Positions 1-31,864 are shown, counted from the stretch's first letter. The stretch: DNA of 64,000 nt from Liolophura sinensis (GCF_032854445.1 NC_088298.1:22961295-23025294), one strand, 5' to 3'. Notes: generated from the sequence alone by a model not told the origin. Program-made: numbers and translations.

Positions 1-158
1 GTAAGTCGTCTCAGTGAAGCAGCACTAGATAATAGAACGGTGGAAATCCGTCCTGCGACAAGGAGGCACATTACATACACCCTAAGGATTCCTTCGTCGT
101 CATATGACTGAAAAATTGTTGACTACGACGTTAAACCCCAAGCACTCACTCACATAGC
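1..158 (+). repeat. SINE 3' part, family B (tRNA-derived)
   Basis: The segment ends in the family B tail: ATGACTGAAAAATTGTTGAC, then ACGACGTTAAACCCC and a CACTCACTCAC tail. The same tail appears in reverse near 10189-10260 and in variants at 31380-31425 and 50220-50265. The tRNA-like head is cut off by the window edge. Confidence 0.7.
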
Positions 159-650
159 AGCCATCTCTTTTATGGCATTATAACTTTCATGAGGTTTTCG
201 ACCAAGTTTTATACTTCTGATTCGGAAATTTACAGAACTGTGCTGGGATTTTGATATTTACACTTTCTTATCGTACATCCCTTGGGCCGATTCTCCGCCT
301 TACCGTTCTAGGTCCTGTCAAAATTTTAGAAACAAGATATGGGAGATAAATACGCTTTGTGCTACCTTCGTTTGCCTCTTGCAGGCTGTCAGCTCCTGAA
401 AATGGGTCACTCTTGTAAAGTCGCTCCTTCCTCTCCTTCCGTTTCCGTCCGGAACTGTGTGCAAGATCGGAAACGTCCGACGTGGAGCGCAGCACGTACT
501 TCTGCTACCAAATGGAAGACGTACAAGTAAATACCGGTACATATATTTTGTCTAGCTATGTTTTTATCGTAATAGTCCGACAATAGCCTGGTGTTCAAGA
601 ACAAAATAGGGATAAATGTTTAAAATCCACCCTATCCACTCTTTTGTCTC
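159..650. other. no recognisable feature
   Basis: AT-rich unique sequence. Short open frames of 60-75 codons on both strands show no domain, no splice context and no similarity to other parts of the window. I see nothing functional here. Confidence 0.5.
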
Positions 651-914
651 ATTTATTTATTTGATTGGTGTTTTACGCCATACTCAAGAATAGTTTACTT
701 ATACCACGGCGACCAGCATTATGGTGGGAGGAAAGCGGACAGTGCACGGGGGAAACCCACGACCATCCGCAGGTTATTGGCAGACTTACCCACGTACGGG
801 CGGAAAGGAAACGAGAATGGGCTGGACTTGAACTCACAGTGGCCACATTCGTGACAGGCTCCTGGACCATTGCCCAGCCCTGGCGTGCTAACTACCTTGG
901 CCATGGAGGCCCCT
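651..914 (-). repeat. SINE family A, near full length
   Basis: Read on the minus strand this has a tRNA-like head (GGGGCCTCCATGGCCAAGG, then a B-box-like GAGTTCAAGTCC), a conserved body and an (AAAT)n tail. On the plus strand the body reads GGTGTTTTACGCCATACTCA and later GGTGGGAGGAAAGCGG. At least a dozen relatives occur in this window. Confidence 0.85.
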
Positions 915-1163
915 CCTTCGTATCATATTTTTATTTTATCATTAAGCTAGAGTCAAGCCATAAAAAGTCTGATTCAGTCACAAGAACTCTACTTCTGGAG
1001 GTTTTGGACCTGGATATCTTTGACCGCCAAAAGACAACAGCTAAAACGTAACATGCCGTGTGTATTTGTCCCTCTCCTCTCTTCCCTCTGTCATAATTAA
1101 ATAATTTTTAATTCCAACAGTGGAGCGGAAATGGTGTAGTGTGTGTCTGGTTTAAAACTGGAT

Positions 1164-1204
1164 TATTTATTTATTTATTTATTTTATTTATTTATTTATT
1201 TAAC
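1164..1204. repeat. (TTTA)n microsatellite
   Basis: About ten TTTA units. On the minus strand they give several AATAAA hexamers 125-165 bp after the stop codon of the 712-residue gene, so they could serve as its polyadenylation signals. Confidence 0.8.
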
Positions 1205-1328
1205 GTTTATGGTAGCGATCAGTTTTCTTGTTGAATAAAAACAGGACTAAAGATTCTCTATTTAAGACGTTTCTACAAGATTATTATCTTAATCTTAATG
1301 TAGGTGTATAATTTTTACCCAGTTATTA

Positions 1329-3467
1329 CTAATAACAAGATAATATCCGCAAATCTCGTGTACATTCAATGTGCCCCAAAGCTTCTACCAGCGTGAAGCC
1401 GTTTTCTTGTGCCACATTAGTTTGCTTTCCCATGTAAAAACTCACCATGTCCTGCTCCGTTGTTAAGTCACCACGTCCAGATTTCGGTAATGGTGGCTTC
1501 CTTTCTCTGTGCGATTTCTCGCACATCGAGGACCTCCTTCCACAGTAACGATACGTGCTGGATTCTTCTTCCTCTTGAGGGACGATGATCCAGAAATTCC
1601 CATCTTTGTCCATCCGCTTAACACATGAACCATCATCCATAACGATGGGAGCATCATCTGAATGCAAAATCCCAGATTCGGCGTCTTCTCTGGACTCGGC
1701 AATAATAATATTGTCATCTAAAGAGTTTTCAAGTTCATCGCTTGAACCGTCTTCGGCGCCATCGTCGTCTGGGACAGAATCGGATGCCGCGGCGATGTAG
1801 GAAGGCTTTATGCGCAGTCCTTTAGATACGAACGTATCAGAGAGTTGACACGAGCTTCGGTCCTTAAACGAAGCTGACTGTCTCAGTTTGGACGTTGTCT
1901 TGCCGTCGTTGTTTTTGGAATCGTTGCATCTTTGTCCAGAGTGAGCCACGGAAGCTGACAGGGACGGACTTGAGAAGCACCTGACTAAAGATGAAGCTGT
2001 TCCGCCCACAGATCGTCGATCTGTAGCAGAATCCGACTTGTCCACCCTTCCAGTGTCAATTGTTATCTCTCTTTGCTTTCTGAACTCACCAAAAGAAGGG
2101 ATCCGCACACGTTTCTTGAACTCATTGAAGCTGGGAGTGTGAGAGCGAGCCCCAAGGCGTTTCGGCTCTTGGACATCGTTTTGAGACCTATGACTATTAT
2201 CAGGTTCGCCCTGTCGCATTTTACTGGACAAATTATCAACGCTGCAGCAACGGACTGGAGTACGTCCTAAAACAGGAGAGCGACCGACGCTGTCGTCTCT
2301 TTGTGACGATGCAATAGCCCCCTTTTGGGATACTACCTTTTCTCTAGCACTAGCAATACTACACGTATCTCCAGCAATTGCCTCTGTAGTCAACATACCT
2401 TTAGATTCAGAAAAAAATTCCACAGAACGTCGGTATCTTTGCCGGCGTTCTTCCCTACCCCCTATTCTCTGAGAAGAACGCGAGCGTCCCAGGGTAAGTT
2501 TTTCAGGCTCGAAATCACTACCCTGAGTGTCCATCAACTTTTCCGCGTTGGTTTTTAAGCTTTTTTGGAATCGCGGGACATTGTCACTGGCGCCTGTTCT
2601 CCCTACAGTTTTCGGTGTATCGTCTGGAGCCACAGCGACAGCTTCCGGGCGGTATTCGTGTTCTTCGCTTTTTCGGGAGACTTCGGCCTGACGTTCTCGG
2701 CTTCGGTCAGAGTTGGATCGGCGTGCTTCGCAAGAACTGCTCGGGGAGGAAGAAGGCATTTTTCGTATAGCAGAAACACTATCAACATTTTTCTCATTTC
2801 GTGCATCTCGTTGCTTGACAATGGCGCCTGTCGTTTCACTGTGTCCATCGGTTTCCGTCCTGCGACGATGGGCTCCAGAATTACCCAGCGCTCTATTTCG
2901 CAGTTTGGAGTTGGAATCCATGTCTTGAGATGTAAAACTTTTTGATGCATAGTTGTTGGGATCGGTTTTCCTGTATCTTTCCGTTTCCGACCGTCTGACA
3001 AGTCCTGCTCGAGGCGGAATAGAACTCTGAACTTTCCGCCCTATACATGGGTCGGTTTCTGTTCTTCGAAGTCGAGAAGAAACATCCTGGACGGAACCAC
3101 ATGTTCTGTTCTTTAAACACGGATCTGTGTCAGAACGCTGTGGCCTCAATTTAACACCATTGTCCAGTTCTCTACATTTATCTAGCACTTGTCTGTTAGC
3201 CCGGTGAGGTTGCTCTGTCCGCTCGAGTTCTTGAGAATGGTTGGAGCCAGCTTCTGTCGCACTCTTTGAATTTTTGTCCAAGTATTTCTTAAATATGGCA
3301 TTCTCTTTCATGGCGGAGAGCCTGGAGTACGAACAGTGTCCGGCAGCGGCTGGGGACGGTGACCGGAGTCTTTGCCGAAACCTGTCATTTCTGTTCAGAG
3401 AGCAGCCTCTCCTGGACTCTACTCGATCTTCCGGTTCCACAATTACGGACCTGGTGTCGGACGCCAT
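1329..3467 (-). CDS. Ser/Arg-rich disordered protein, 712 aa, unknown function
   Basis: A long uninterrupted frame ending in TAG. I start it at the ATG at 3467-3465 because its context, GCCATGG, is a strong Kozak match; nine codons upstream the frame meets a TAA. The protein is rich in Ser, Arg, Asp and Glu with no signal peptide, membrane segment or catalytic motif. A basic Thr/Ser-Glu/Asp motif recurs in the first third (QRSDTDPC, LRRTETDPC, VRRSETERY, RRRTETDGH, ARRSNSDRS, about residues 110-256), each like a basophilic kinase target. Near residues 443-464 two copies of PSF-x-EF-K/R-K lie side by side. A Ser/Asp/Glu-rich acidic stretch covers about 555-605, followed by the hydrophobic patch GNFWIIVP and a PxxP-type RKPPLPKSGR near 656-665. 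It may be a single-exon gene or the large exon of one. GC content is visibly higher than its surroundings. I do not recognise the family; a cytoplasmic or nuclear scaffold is a guess. Confidence 0.7.
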   Translation of the reverse strand: MASDTRSVIVEPEDRVESRRGCSLNRNDRFRQRLRSPSPAAAGHCSYSRLSAMKENAIFKKYLDKNSKSATEAGSNHSQELERTEQPHRANRQVLDKCRELDNGVKLRPQRSDTDPCLKNRTCGSVQDVSSRLRRTETDPCIGRKVQSSIPPRAGLVRRSETERYRKTDPNNYASKSFTSQDMDSNSKLRNRALGNSGAHRRRTETDGHSETTGAIVKQRDARNEKNVDSVSAIRKMPSSSPSSSCEARRSNSDRSRERQAEVSRKSEEHEYRPEAVAVAPDDTPKTVGRTGASDNVPRFQKSLKTNAEKLMDTQGSDFEPEKLTLGRSRSSQRIGGREERRQRYRRSVEFFSESKGMLTTEAIAGDTCSIASAREKVVSQKGAIASSQRDDSVGRSPVLGRTPVRCCSVDNLSSKMRQGEPDNSHRSQNDVQEPKRLGARSHTPSFNEFKKRVRIPSFGEFRKQREITIDTGRVDKSDSATDRRSVGGTASSLVRCFSSPSLSASVAHSGQRCNDSKNNDGKTTSKLRQSASFKDRSSCQLSDTFVSKGLRIKPSYIAAASDSVPDDDGAEDGSSDELENSLDDNIIIAESREDAESGILHSDDAPIVMDDGSCVKRMDKDGNFWIIVPQEEEESSTYRYCGRRSSMCEKSHRERKPPLPKSGRGDLTTEQDMVSFYMGKQTNVAQENGFTLVEALGHIECTRDLRILSCY

Positions 3468-4720
3468 GGCAGAACAGTCAGATATCGCGCACACTTAACG
3501 AGATGCACGAACGGTATGAACGTTAGTCGTTAACCAACATGATCGCAGAGTGGCAGTATAAAAAATAAATGAGTTCTTACCATGCAAATTGTAGTCTTGT
3601 GAACCATTTAACTGTAGCGTGGCTGAAAGCTTGGTTCATTCCGCAAGAGAACGTTTCATTAGCAAAAAGGACACCAGAAATGATATCAAGCTACTTGTTC
3701 CGATAATAAACTGTAAACATCTCAGTGAGTAACACAGTCAGTCCAACATCTTCAGAGATTCAAATCCTAAACTGGACACAAATACAAAACTTTCACCGAC
3801 GCCCAGTTCACAGCTTTTTAAAAAATGTCAGATTTTTCTGCACTTCGAGCTCCGTTACAGTCGTGGACATCCAGCTGTGGTATCCTCAATGCGCAATCAA
3901 GTAATCCAAGGTTAACGGTCGTACATACCCTTGTGTATTACCCTTGTGTACATACCCTGGCTTTGGTAAAGCCAGCTACAACCCCAGCCAGGATATACAG
4001 GCTGTGTTGCCTGAACTCTGATAACTACTCGTTCTTCTCTCTCCAAACACAGTGGGCATAACGCATTGGCCGTCTGTGTGAGAACAAACAACGTACCTGC
4101 CAACTAACTACCTCAGGTAAATCGGTGACGGCCTAGGTTAGTTATGCCGCTATTGTAGTTTTGTGAGTATTTAGATATGTTGGATAAGATTAGTAATCCC
4201 GAGTATATTGTTCAATTGTATACGCCGTTAATCCAACGCGTCATACTCAGTTCACGATAGCCGTCCATATCGCTAGAAAAGTCTGAGGGCCCAAATCGCT
4301 TACAGCTGTCCTGAAATCGACCATTGTTGGACATAATCAAATAAGATTTTCTATATACCCGTGCTGTTCGGCTTAGCCGAGAGGAAGAAAAAAACTGAGG
4401 GAAGGGGTGGGTAAATCCGGACTTTTGCGGATTATCGGATTAACGCATTACTAGCTTGGGCTTCAACATGTTTGTTCTAGAGTTATGCCCCCAACCAAAG
4501 CACTACGACACAGAACAACCTGGAGAAGTACTCCAATTCAGTTTCCTTTACATTTCTGAGAATATAATACACATTGAACTTTATTTCATTATGTCTGTGA
4601 GTTCTGTAACTATTTTCGTTTCAGTGCCTGTCATACAGTGCTTATACTTTCGAATAGTCTGTAGAATTAACAGAGAAGCAACTTGAGAGCAGGTTAACAC
4701 AACAAATTTATGCATAAATG

Positions 4721-4974
4721 CACACAAAAAACACTTGTCTTGTACGAACACAAACTTGAGTTCTTTCCTACAAAAATCTTGTGTCATATTTGAAGAACCG
4801 TATCTTGTGTTGAATTTACACAAGGTCATGTGTGTATTTCATTATTTTGTGTCACAAACATAATGTGTACTTCGCATTTATCTCATATTTGTGTTGGGGG
4901 AATACATTTCTGTGTTGAATGAAAACAACACGACTTATCGTGTTAGATTTCAACACAGGTGTCTTTTGTGTGTG
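4721..4974. repeat. inverted-repeat (MITE-like) element
   Basis: The left end reads CACACAAAAAACACTTGTC. The right end, read in reverse complement, is CACACACAAAAGACACCTGT, so the termini are imperfect inverted repeats about 254 bp apart. Internal sequence is rich in TTGTGT/ACACAA. No coding capacity. A shorter relative starts at 5562. Confidence 0.5.
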
Positions 4975-5561
4975 AATTACCGGAGAGATTGCAGTCTCTG
5001 GGCTGTTTTCGTTATTTTAAGGTATAAAACAAAATCTATCTAGATTTTTCCAGTGCCTTCTGCAATTTCTTAAAGGCATAATACATTAGAGTGTTTGAAG
5101 GTGTGGTCAAGGAAATATATACAGACAAGTTCTTCCGCCTAATATAGTTATATAAAAATATAATCAAATGAATTTTCTTCATGGCTACTTTCTTTGCAAA
5201 CCCGAAATTGTTACATACCGCTTTAACATATGTGAATAAACCGAATATGGCTTAAAGTTCTTTTATGTTTGTTGCATTTTATCATATTTGATAGCGCTAG
5301 TGTGCTAACCAACGGCGCCACGAAGGTCCCCCTGATTGCTTTGAGGAAATGCTACTGTTTTATACGTGACAAAGGTACATTATCTGTATTTACATACAAT
5401 CACACGTTATTGAGAACAACACTTTTGCAACAGTATTAGAAATTAGATAATGGCCGGGAGGTTGGCACGCTTGTCTTAACGGTTATTACTGGCAAATGAA
5501 ACCCAGGGATAAAACACCAGCCTCTGGCAAGCTACTAAAATGCCTACGCATGTGCGGCGTG

Positions 5562-5665
5562 CACACATAAAACACTTGTCTTGAAATCTAACACAGTAAC
5601 TGATTCAACACAGAAATGTGTACTTCAAATTTGTTCAACAATTTTACAAAATAATAAAACACAAA
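5562..5665. repeat. partial relative of the 4721-4974 element
   Basis: Begins CACACATAAAACACTTGTCT, nearly the same as the left end at 4721, and carries the GAAATCTAACAC block also seen in reverse near the right end of that element. Apparently truncated. Confidence 0.45.
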
Positions 5666-5771
5666 GTTGTAGCGCAAACGGCCGCACGAGCGTTGTCTAC
5701 CGCTAATGAAAAAAATAAAAGCAGGGGAATCACAATAAAGTTTCACATTCAAACCCGCATCTCGTCTTACT

Positions 5772-5850
5772 CAGTTTGATTTATTTGACTCGATTTTTAC
5801 CCCATACTCAAAAATATTTAAGAATACGCTAACCACTCCGTCAAGGAGGA
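5772..5850 (-). repeat. SINE family A fragment
   Basis: Degenerate tail and body (TTTATTTGACTCGATTTTTA, then CCATACTCAAAAATATTT). A head remnant, GTGCTAACCAACGGCGCCAC, lies at about 5300-5325, so the element is broken. Confidence 0.55.
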
Positions 5851-5876
5851 CGTTATTTGATTAATCAACAGTATTA

Positions 5877-6100
5877 TATCCAAGTCAGTGATGTGTATGG
5901 TGAACAGCTCACCAATGTCAAAAGAGTGTCAATTGTGATGGAAGTCATTCCAATCCATTGATATGATTTTGTTGTTTGCTGGAGTAGGCCTTTAATTCTT
6001 AGTTGTACGCCACTATTACAGATCGTTTTATTTACTTGTCTATTTGCTTTTCTGTTCTGTTTTTATTTATTCTTTTATTTAGTTATTTATTTAGTTTTCT
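5877..6100. repeat. dispersed duplicate, copy a
   Basis: About 225 bp closely matching 10888-11110, including GAACAGCTCACC and a shared CTTGTCTATTTGCTTTTCTG block. A short flank, CCCCTGATTGCTTTGAGG, also occurs beside both arms (5325 and 10873). Noncoding as far as I can see. Confidence 0.65.
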
Positions 6101-6487
6101 ATTTAGACATAGGAAATCGAAGACGTCATTCATTTCTTGCCACCTAGATTCACAGAGAAAGGAGACGGTAACTTGTCATCTTCATTGTGCGTGGACGGAA
6201 ACGAACTCACCCGTCGAGTGACCTGGAGATGGACAAGCCTCTTCCCGCACCTCCAAATGTTCTAAGCGTTATGGTAATAAATGAAAGACAAAATCCGAAT
6301 TGTGTAGAATAATTGTGCGATCTCATTGTCTGGGTGAGTGATAGCTTTTCAAGAATCGACATTAGGACCCACAGCGGGAATAAGGCTGAGCAGATATGTA
6401 TATAAAATACTTTGCACCCACTATGCACGTGTCATTGTTAGAATATTCGCGGTAGATCATGAATGGACGCTCTAAGTCGATGTATTT

Positions 6488-6489
<2 letters not shown>

Positions 6490-6555
<66 letters not shown>

Positions 6556-6568
6556 ACGTGCGTGTGTG
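6490..6568. repeat. (GT)n microsatellite
   Basis: About 32 uninterrupted GT units followed by a GCACGTGCGTGTGTG variant end. It explains the Cys-Val open frame seen here, which is not a gene. Confidence 0.95.
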
Positions 6569-6570
6569 TA

Positions 6571-6855
6571 TACTTCGGGTTTCACATGGTACAATTTTTC
6601 AGTCACATGACGACAATGAATCATTAAGTGTGTGTCCATATACTGTGTCTTCTTGTGACAGGGCGAGCACATGCCGCCAAAGTGCTGCCGCCACTAAATT
6701 ATCATGCCTAAGACACCAGACATAACAACCCACCCGGCTCTAAGCTCTCAATGATGAGCGCCAAGTGGGACAGCAACAAGTACCATTTTTAAAAGCCGGG
6801 TTTGATCCCGGATCTCGCGACTTGGAGTCGGAAGCTCTAACGCTTAGGCCGCAGA
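6571..6855 (-). repeat. SINE family B, minus strand
   Basis: On the plus strand it starts with the reversed tail (ACAATTTTTCAGTCACATGA), runs through GCCGCCAAAGTGCTGCCGCC and ends in a tRNA-like head (GGGTTTGATCCCGG, GACTTGGAGTCGGAAGC). The order is head-body-tail on the minus strand. Confidence 0.8.
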
Positions 6856-6888
6856 AGGGTCTATTGAATAAGTATTATCCTTTGACGC

Positions 6889-6952
6889 CGTTGTATAAGT
6901 GAAATATTCTTGAGTACAGGGTGAAATACCAATCAAGAAAATAAATAAATAT
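6889..6952 (+). repeat. SINE family A 3' fragment
   Basis: GCCGTTGTATAAGTGAAATA, then TTCTTGAGTAC and an AAATAAATAAAT tail: the 3' end of a plus-strand family A element. The head is missing. Confidence 0.65.
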
Positions 6953-7146
6953 AAGTAGTATATAAAGCTGATGAAATGACTAGCGGAAGCAATCTTCTGT
7001 TCGCATTGATACACAGAAGGCGCAGGTATTCTAGGCAATGTACCCAAGTCAGATTATTTAAATACTCTGTTGTCATCACATTTAACTAACGATTACATAT
7101 GATAACAATGCAAAAGGACCAGGCCTCGGAGTCTCTTGGTGCGTAT

Positions 7147-7197
7147 ATGTGAAATATTCTTGAGTGCGGCGAAAAGTACCAATCAAAAAATTAAATC
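7147..7197 (+). repeat. SINE family A 3' fragment
   Basis: GTGAAATATTCTTGAGTGCG followed by an A-rich tail, as at 6889. Only the 3' end remains. Confidence 0.6.
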
Positions 7198-7984
7198 AGC
7201 ATGAAACAGTGCAGCATGGAGAGTAAAACCAGAGCCCCTACGACAATGTGATAGACGTACAGCATAGCGAGTAAAACCAGAGCAGGGACGACAGTGTGAT
7301 AGCGGCAGTTATATTGCTACTTTTTAAGCATCTACAGGAACAGTTAGAACAAAACCCTAAATAACAGAGCTTGACAAGAGGTGGATGTATGATTTGCTGA
7401 CTTTTCCAGTGTCGTCGCTGTTCTAGCTGCTTTCCGTGCTCTTGCTGTTACATGTAGTACCTCTTTGTATTTGATAAAATGTACAGAACTGGGAGCTAGA
7501 TTATGCATGTTGTCTTTTCGATGTTTATTATTTTTTTTGTTTTTTTTTTTTTACAAAAAGATATTTCTCCCCTTTCACTACATATACATCAAACGAGTTA
7601 TTTTCCTTAAAATCGGAAGCCATTCTGGCACTGTTTTTGGTGAAAAACTGTCGATGACACCCATATGGCGATTTGCCAAGTTTTACGTTCGTAGAAGACC
7701 ATTTGCCTTTCACTAAGTCTGTATATCGATATATATACGCCACGCATTGTAAAGTTTGTCAGTAACTGGCCAAAGAATCGTGGTTTACCCCAAGAACGTC
7801 AATTTTCACCACGCATAAACCGACCGCCATCATTTAAAAGTGAAACATTCTTGCGTATATAGACTTAGACAACATTCAAGTTAATGACTAGGTAAATAAT
7901 ATAGGATTCTGAATATTTCAACAGGAAACTAAACAATGTGTTATTATTTCACTGTCGATTTTTGTCTCAGGTTGCCAGCATTTC

Positions 7985-7990
7985 TTTATT
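7985..7990 (-). terminator. polyadenylation signal of the long gene 1 transcript
   Basis: AATAAA on the minus strand, 11 bp beyond the TAA of the last lectin exon. It fits a very short 3' UTR. Confidence 0.5.
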
Positions 7991-8001
7991 GAAAACAGGA
8001 T

Positions 8002-28256
<20,255 letters not shown>

Positions 28257-28345
28257 TTTTTCTGCCATTCACCCACATCGACAACCTATCATATGGGTAA
28301 ACCTGATTTGGCTTTTCACGAGTAACCTCTGCTGCTCCTAACGAC

Positions 28346-28355
28346 ATTTTATATA
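28346..28355 (-). promoter_or_regulatory. TATA box of gene 1
   Basis: TATATAAAAT on the minus strand, 90 bp upstream of the ATG, implying a 5' UTR of about 60 bp. Gene 2 has the same box at the same distance. Confidence 0.65.
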
Positions 28356-29167
28356 ACGGATTTTCATATTAATATCTAAGACACGTATCGGCTCGTAAAT
28401 GAGCGCTAGTCGATTCCATTTTGTCTACCATGAAGTAAGTACTGTAAGTACACCATTTTGTTGATCTTTGTTGCGATCCGCTTTACGGTGATAATGAAGG
28501 ACGATGTCGATGGACTGCGTGAAGACAAATTTTAGGCCACCAAAAAATCAGCCAACCACGATCGATGAACGATACGGTATGTGCTTTCACGTCGTTTAAT
28601 CATCGCTATTTGTGTGCGTGATTCATCATTATGGCTAAATTATCTTCATTTGCGCATTATTGTTTTTTTTTGACTATTTTTTTTTTGAGAAACGTGAACA
28701 AGTTTCAAAGCTTTTTTGTCTGTGAGGTGCCGAATGAATACAAGAATTAAAGTTGTTGGGTGTATCTGAGATAAGATAGTTGGTAAAAGAAACACAACAT
28801 ATGCTATAAGATAGTAACCGAGAAAGGACATGACAGTGTGATTTTCACATGTGCTTATCAAAATTAATTTTTTTTATTATTATTATTTGCTGTGTGTATT
28901 TTACAAGTATGATATAAAACCTAGATTTCAGTGTTGGCTCTGATAGCTTCTGAACCGTGAAATAGATCATTTGTGTTTGTTTGGACAAGATGAGCAATAT
29001 CTCACTCAAACTGAAACACAATCTTTGATCTGTAAAGAAGTGACAACACTGCACCAAATGTATATGTCAATCGATAAAGTACCATGTATAAATCTTAATT
29101 AAAACATAGTAATTTTTATTTTTGTGATGTTGCATAACCTGAGTATAACACACCCTGTCATCAATTT

Positions 29168-29233
29168 TAACCAATCAGGCGCAAGTTATTTCTATAAACC
29201 GAGAGCGCAGCTGTTTCCGCTGACGTCACGCGA
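29168..29233 (+). promoter_or_regulatory. CCAAT plus CRE-like cluster
   Basis: On the plus strand AACCAATCAGG is followed by TCTATAAACC and then CTGACGTCACGCG, a full TGACGTCA CRE palindrome. Preserved in the duplicate at 47997-48062. It could be a distal promoter or enhancer about 0.8 kb upstream of gene 1; function is a guess. Confidence 0.35.
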
Positions 29234-29564
29234 TCCGTGTTTGGTCTGTTATCCATACATTCATAAGACACAATTGAAGCCACATTGTGTATGCGGCTGC
29301 TCTAAAATGGCTTATCACATGGGTTTGTTAGAATTCCAGATTAAAAGTCTTTATAGAAATACCAAGCACGTTCGAAAAAATGACTGCTTCGAACCCTCTT
29401 CTTATTTATGGTATTTTTTTTCATTTCTTGACAACAAAAATATATTTCAGTTACATGTATTCACACAAAATTCGCTATGTTTTAGTTTTATTCTGATAGG
29501 TGCAAAAATGTGTACAACGCACAGGATGTTTTCGTGTAACATACATTTAATTAATTAATTTATT

Positions 29565-29818
29565 TATTTGATTGGTGTTTTACGCCGTACTCAATAACAT
29601 TTCACTGATACGACGGCGACCTGCATTGCGTTGGGAGGAAACCGAGCAGAGCCCTGTGAAAACCCACGACCACCCGCAGGTTGCTGGCAGACCTTCCCAC
29701 GTACGGTGGGAGAGGAAGCCAGGATGAGTTGAACTTCAGCTCACAGCGACCGCATTGGCGAGAGGATCCTGGGTCATTACGCTGCGCTAGCGTTAACCAA
29801 CTGAGCCATGGAGGCACC
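29565..29818 (-). repeat. SINE family A
   Basis: Full-length-like with tail TTTATTTATTTGATTGGTGT and head CTGAGCCATGGAGGC. The duplicate is at 48400-48655. Confidence 0.88.
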
Positions 29819-30165
29819 CATACATTTAGGATATTAATAGAATGAAAACCTATTTTTAATTAAAGGAAAGATGTCATTTAATAGAAAATATTTAATTTAT
29901 TTCTAGTAAATCAAAAATGTGGGATTTTTTTTCTCCCTATAAAGAAAATGAATTAGTTTTAGCGTGTTCCGATCAAACATCCGGGGACTTTTGGATCTCA
30001 GTATCTACTTACTGGTTTAAAATAGACGTGGGCGTTTCAAAGACACTCTTATGTGTCATACATACTCATCGTGCAAACGCGATCCAGACGACTCTATATG
30101 TTTCTCACTTACAGTGTTAGTAATATATTCGTCCTATATTTCATTCCTTAATGCAAATTTCGTCG

Positions 30166-30425
30166 AGGCCGCCGTGGCTGAGGTGGTTAGCGCGCCAGCG
30201 CGGCGCAATGACCCAGGAACTTTTCACCATTGTGTCGCGGTGAGCTGAAATTCAGCTCATGCTGACTTCCTCTTCGGCCCAACGTGGGCAGATCAGCCAG
30301 AGGATGGCCCTTGGTTTCCTCCGCCTCTGTCTGGTTTCCTCCCAACCATTATGCCAGCCGCCGTTGTATAAGTAAAATACCTATAAGTAAAAGACCAATT
30401 TAATAAAAAAAAATGAATAAATAAG
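30166..30425 (+). repeat. SINE family A, plus strand
   Basis: Head GCCGCCGTGGCTGAGGTGG with an A-box-like start, body CAACCATTATGCCAGCCGCC, A-rich tail with AAATGAATAAATAAG. The duplicate is at 49000-49262. Confidence 0.85.
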
Positions 30426-31117
30426 CAAATTTCATCTGAATATGCCCTGTCAAACAGAAACCAGAAACACATTGGCGAAGCGAATAAGTAAATGATGCAT
30501 GAATTCAGTTTTGTGCTTTTTTCTCACACAACTTTGTAAGTTAAATTTCTCATATTGAGCCTTTCTGTCATTATGAAAAGTTTATTGACAAGTTGCCTTT
30601 TTAGTGTGTTAGTGCTAATTTCTTCTGGTTTCCTTTGTGATTGTTGTGTAACTCCTTACTCGAAAATTTGTCACTCATCGCAAAATGGTCAAGTTTATGG
30701 GAGAAGTTTCAGTAAAGTCGTTATTGCAAAACACACCTACTAGAAGTATTAATTATAATATAATTTTAACTTACCACGCTAATCATTGTGTAAAATGTTG
30801 AATTTTTCACAGTATGAAAAACGTTAATATAACATCATGAATGCTTTCCCTACTCCACCATTGTCAAAATATTGGATTTCACACAGTTGCCTAAATATGT
30901 TGGATGTGAGCCCAAACTAACTAATTCCGCTTTTCGCATAACCACGTAGAACCATCAAGTAGATATATCTCTAACAACAATCTAATATTTAGCCTGGCCC
31001 CTTTCTTTATGAAGCTGTATGTATGTTTAATTGTGCCAACTTGTCTTTTATTTTAATCACTGAAAACATTACGACTATTTATAACATCTCCGTTAGTGTA
31101 GGCGAGCACATACAATT

Positions 31118-31425
31118 GCACACTCGCCTCAGTCGGGAGATCCGAGATCAAATCCGAGTCAAGTCAAACCAAAGACTTTACTTGTTGCTGCCTCGCTTGG
31201 CACTTCACACAGAAGGGTTAGAGCAAGGAGTCAGGGCTTGTTGACCAGACGTCAGTACAATGGAGTGTATTGTCTGGTGACTTCGGCATGATACTTCAGT
31301 GGCGGCAGCACTTTGGCGGCAAGGGCTCAACCTGCCACAAGAAAACACAGTGTATGTACATACATCAATAACTCCTTTTCATCACGACTGAAAAATTGCT
31401 AAGTATGACGTAAAACCCAAAGCAT
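31118..31425 (+). repeat. SINE family B
   Basis: Head with GATCAAATCCGAGTCAAG, body GCATGATACTTCAGTGGCGG, tail GACTGAAAAATTGCTAAGTA. The duplicate is at 49953-50263. It accounts for the 73-codon open frame in both copies. Confidence 0.85.
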
Positions 31426-31864
31426 ACATCCATACATTGATACAGTATTGTCGATTCTAACTGTGGCCTCAATCTCAACCAGAATGTCGCAACTTGTGTG
31501 CATACAAGGTGAGAGCTTCCTGTCGTATAACAGATATATAAGATTTACATGTAAAGGCTGAGCGTAATTTAAATGAATTATGTGGACCTAACGGGAATTT
31601 AAATTCTGAATGATTTATTTAACCCTACTTGGCTTAAATATCAATATTTTACTGTTAACTTGGAATGGCTCAAAATTTTATTTTTTTAACACAGTTTAGA
31701 CTAACTAATAAATAGAAGTACATATTTGGGCATACTGTTTGGTGATCGCGTAGTATATTTGCTTAACTCGCAGGCTATCAAACAAAAACTGATTCAAATA
31801 TATGTAGGTCCCAGTGTCAGTTTACTTACATGTTGTTATCAAGAATAAACAAATTTTTAACAAT

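Larger units (their letters stand above)
3468..7984. other. intergenic, repeat-rich
   Basis: Between the 712-aa gene and the 3' end of gene 1. It holds two related inverted-repeat elements, several SINE fragments, a long GT tract and one arm of a dispersed duplication, listed separately. Short open frames here (up to about 88 codons) coincide with simple repeats or SINEs. I see no exon with domain signal. Confidence 0.6.

Noticed and set aside
6459-6725. 88-codon open frame with Cys-Val repeats
   Set aside because: Explained by the GT microsatellite plus SINE sequence.
29124-29558. 144-codon open frame on the plus strand
   Set aside because: The near-identical duplicate at 47950-48390 is broken by several indels and a different reading, and no domain is visible.
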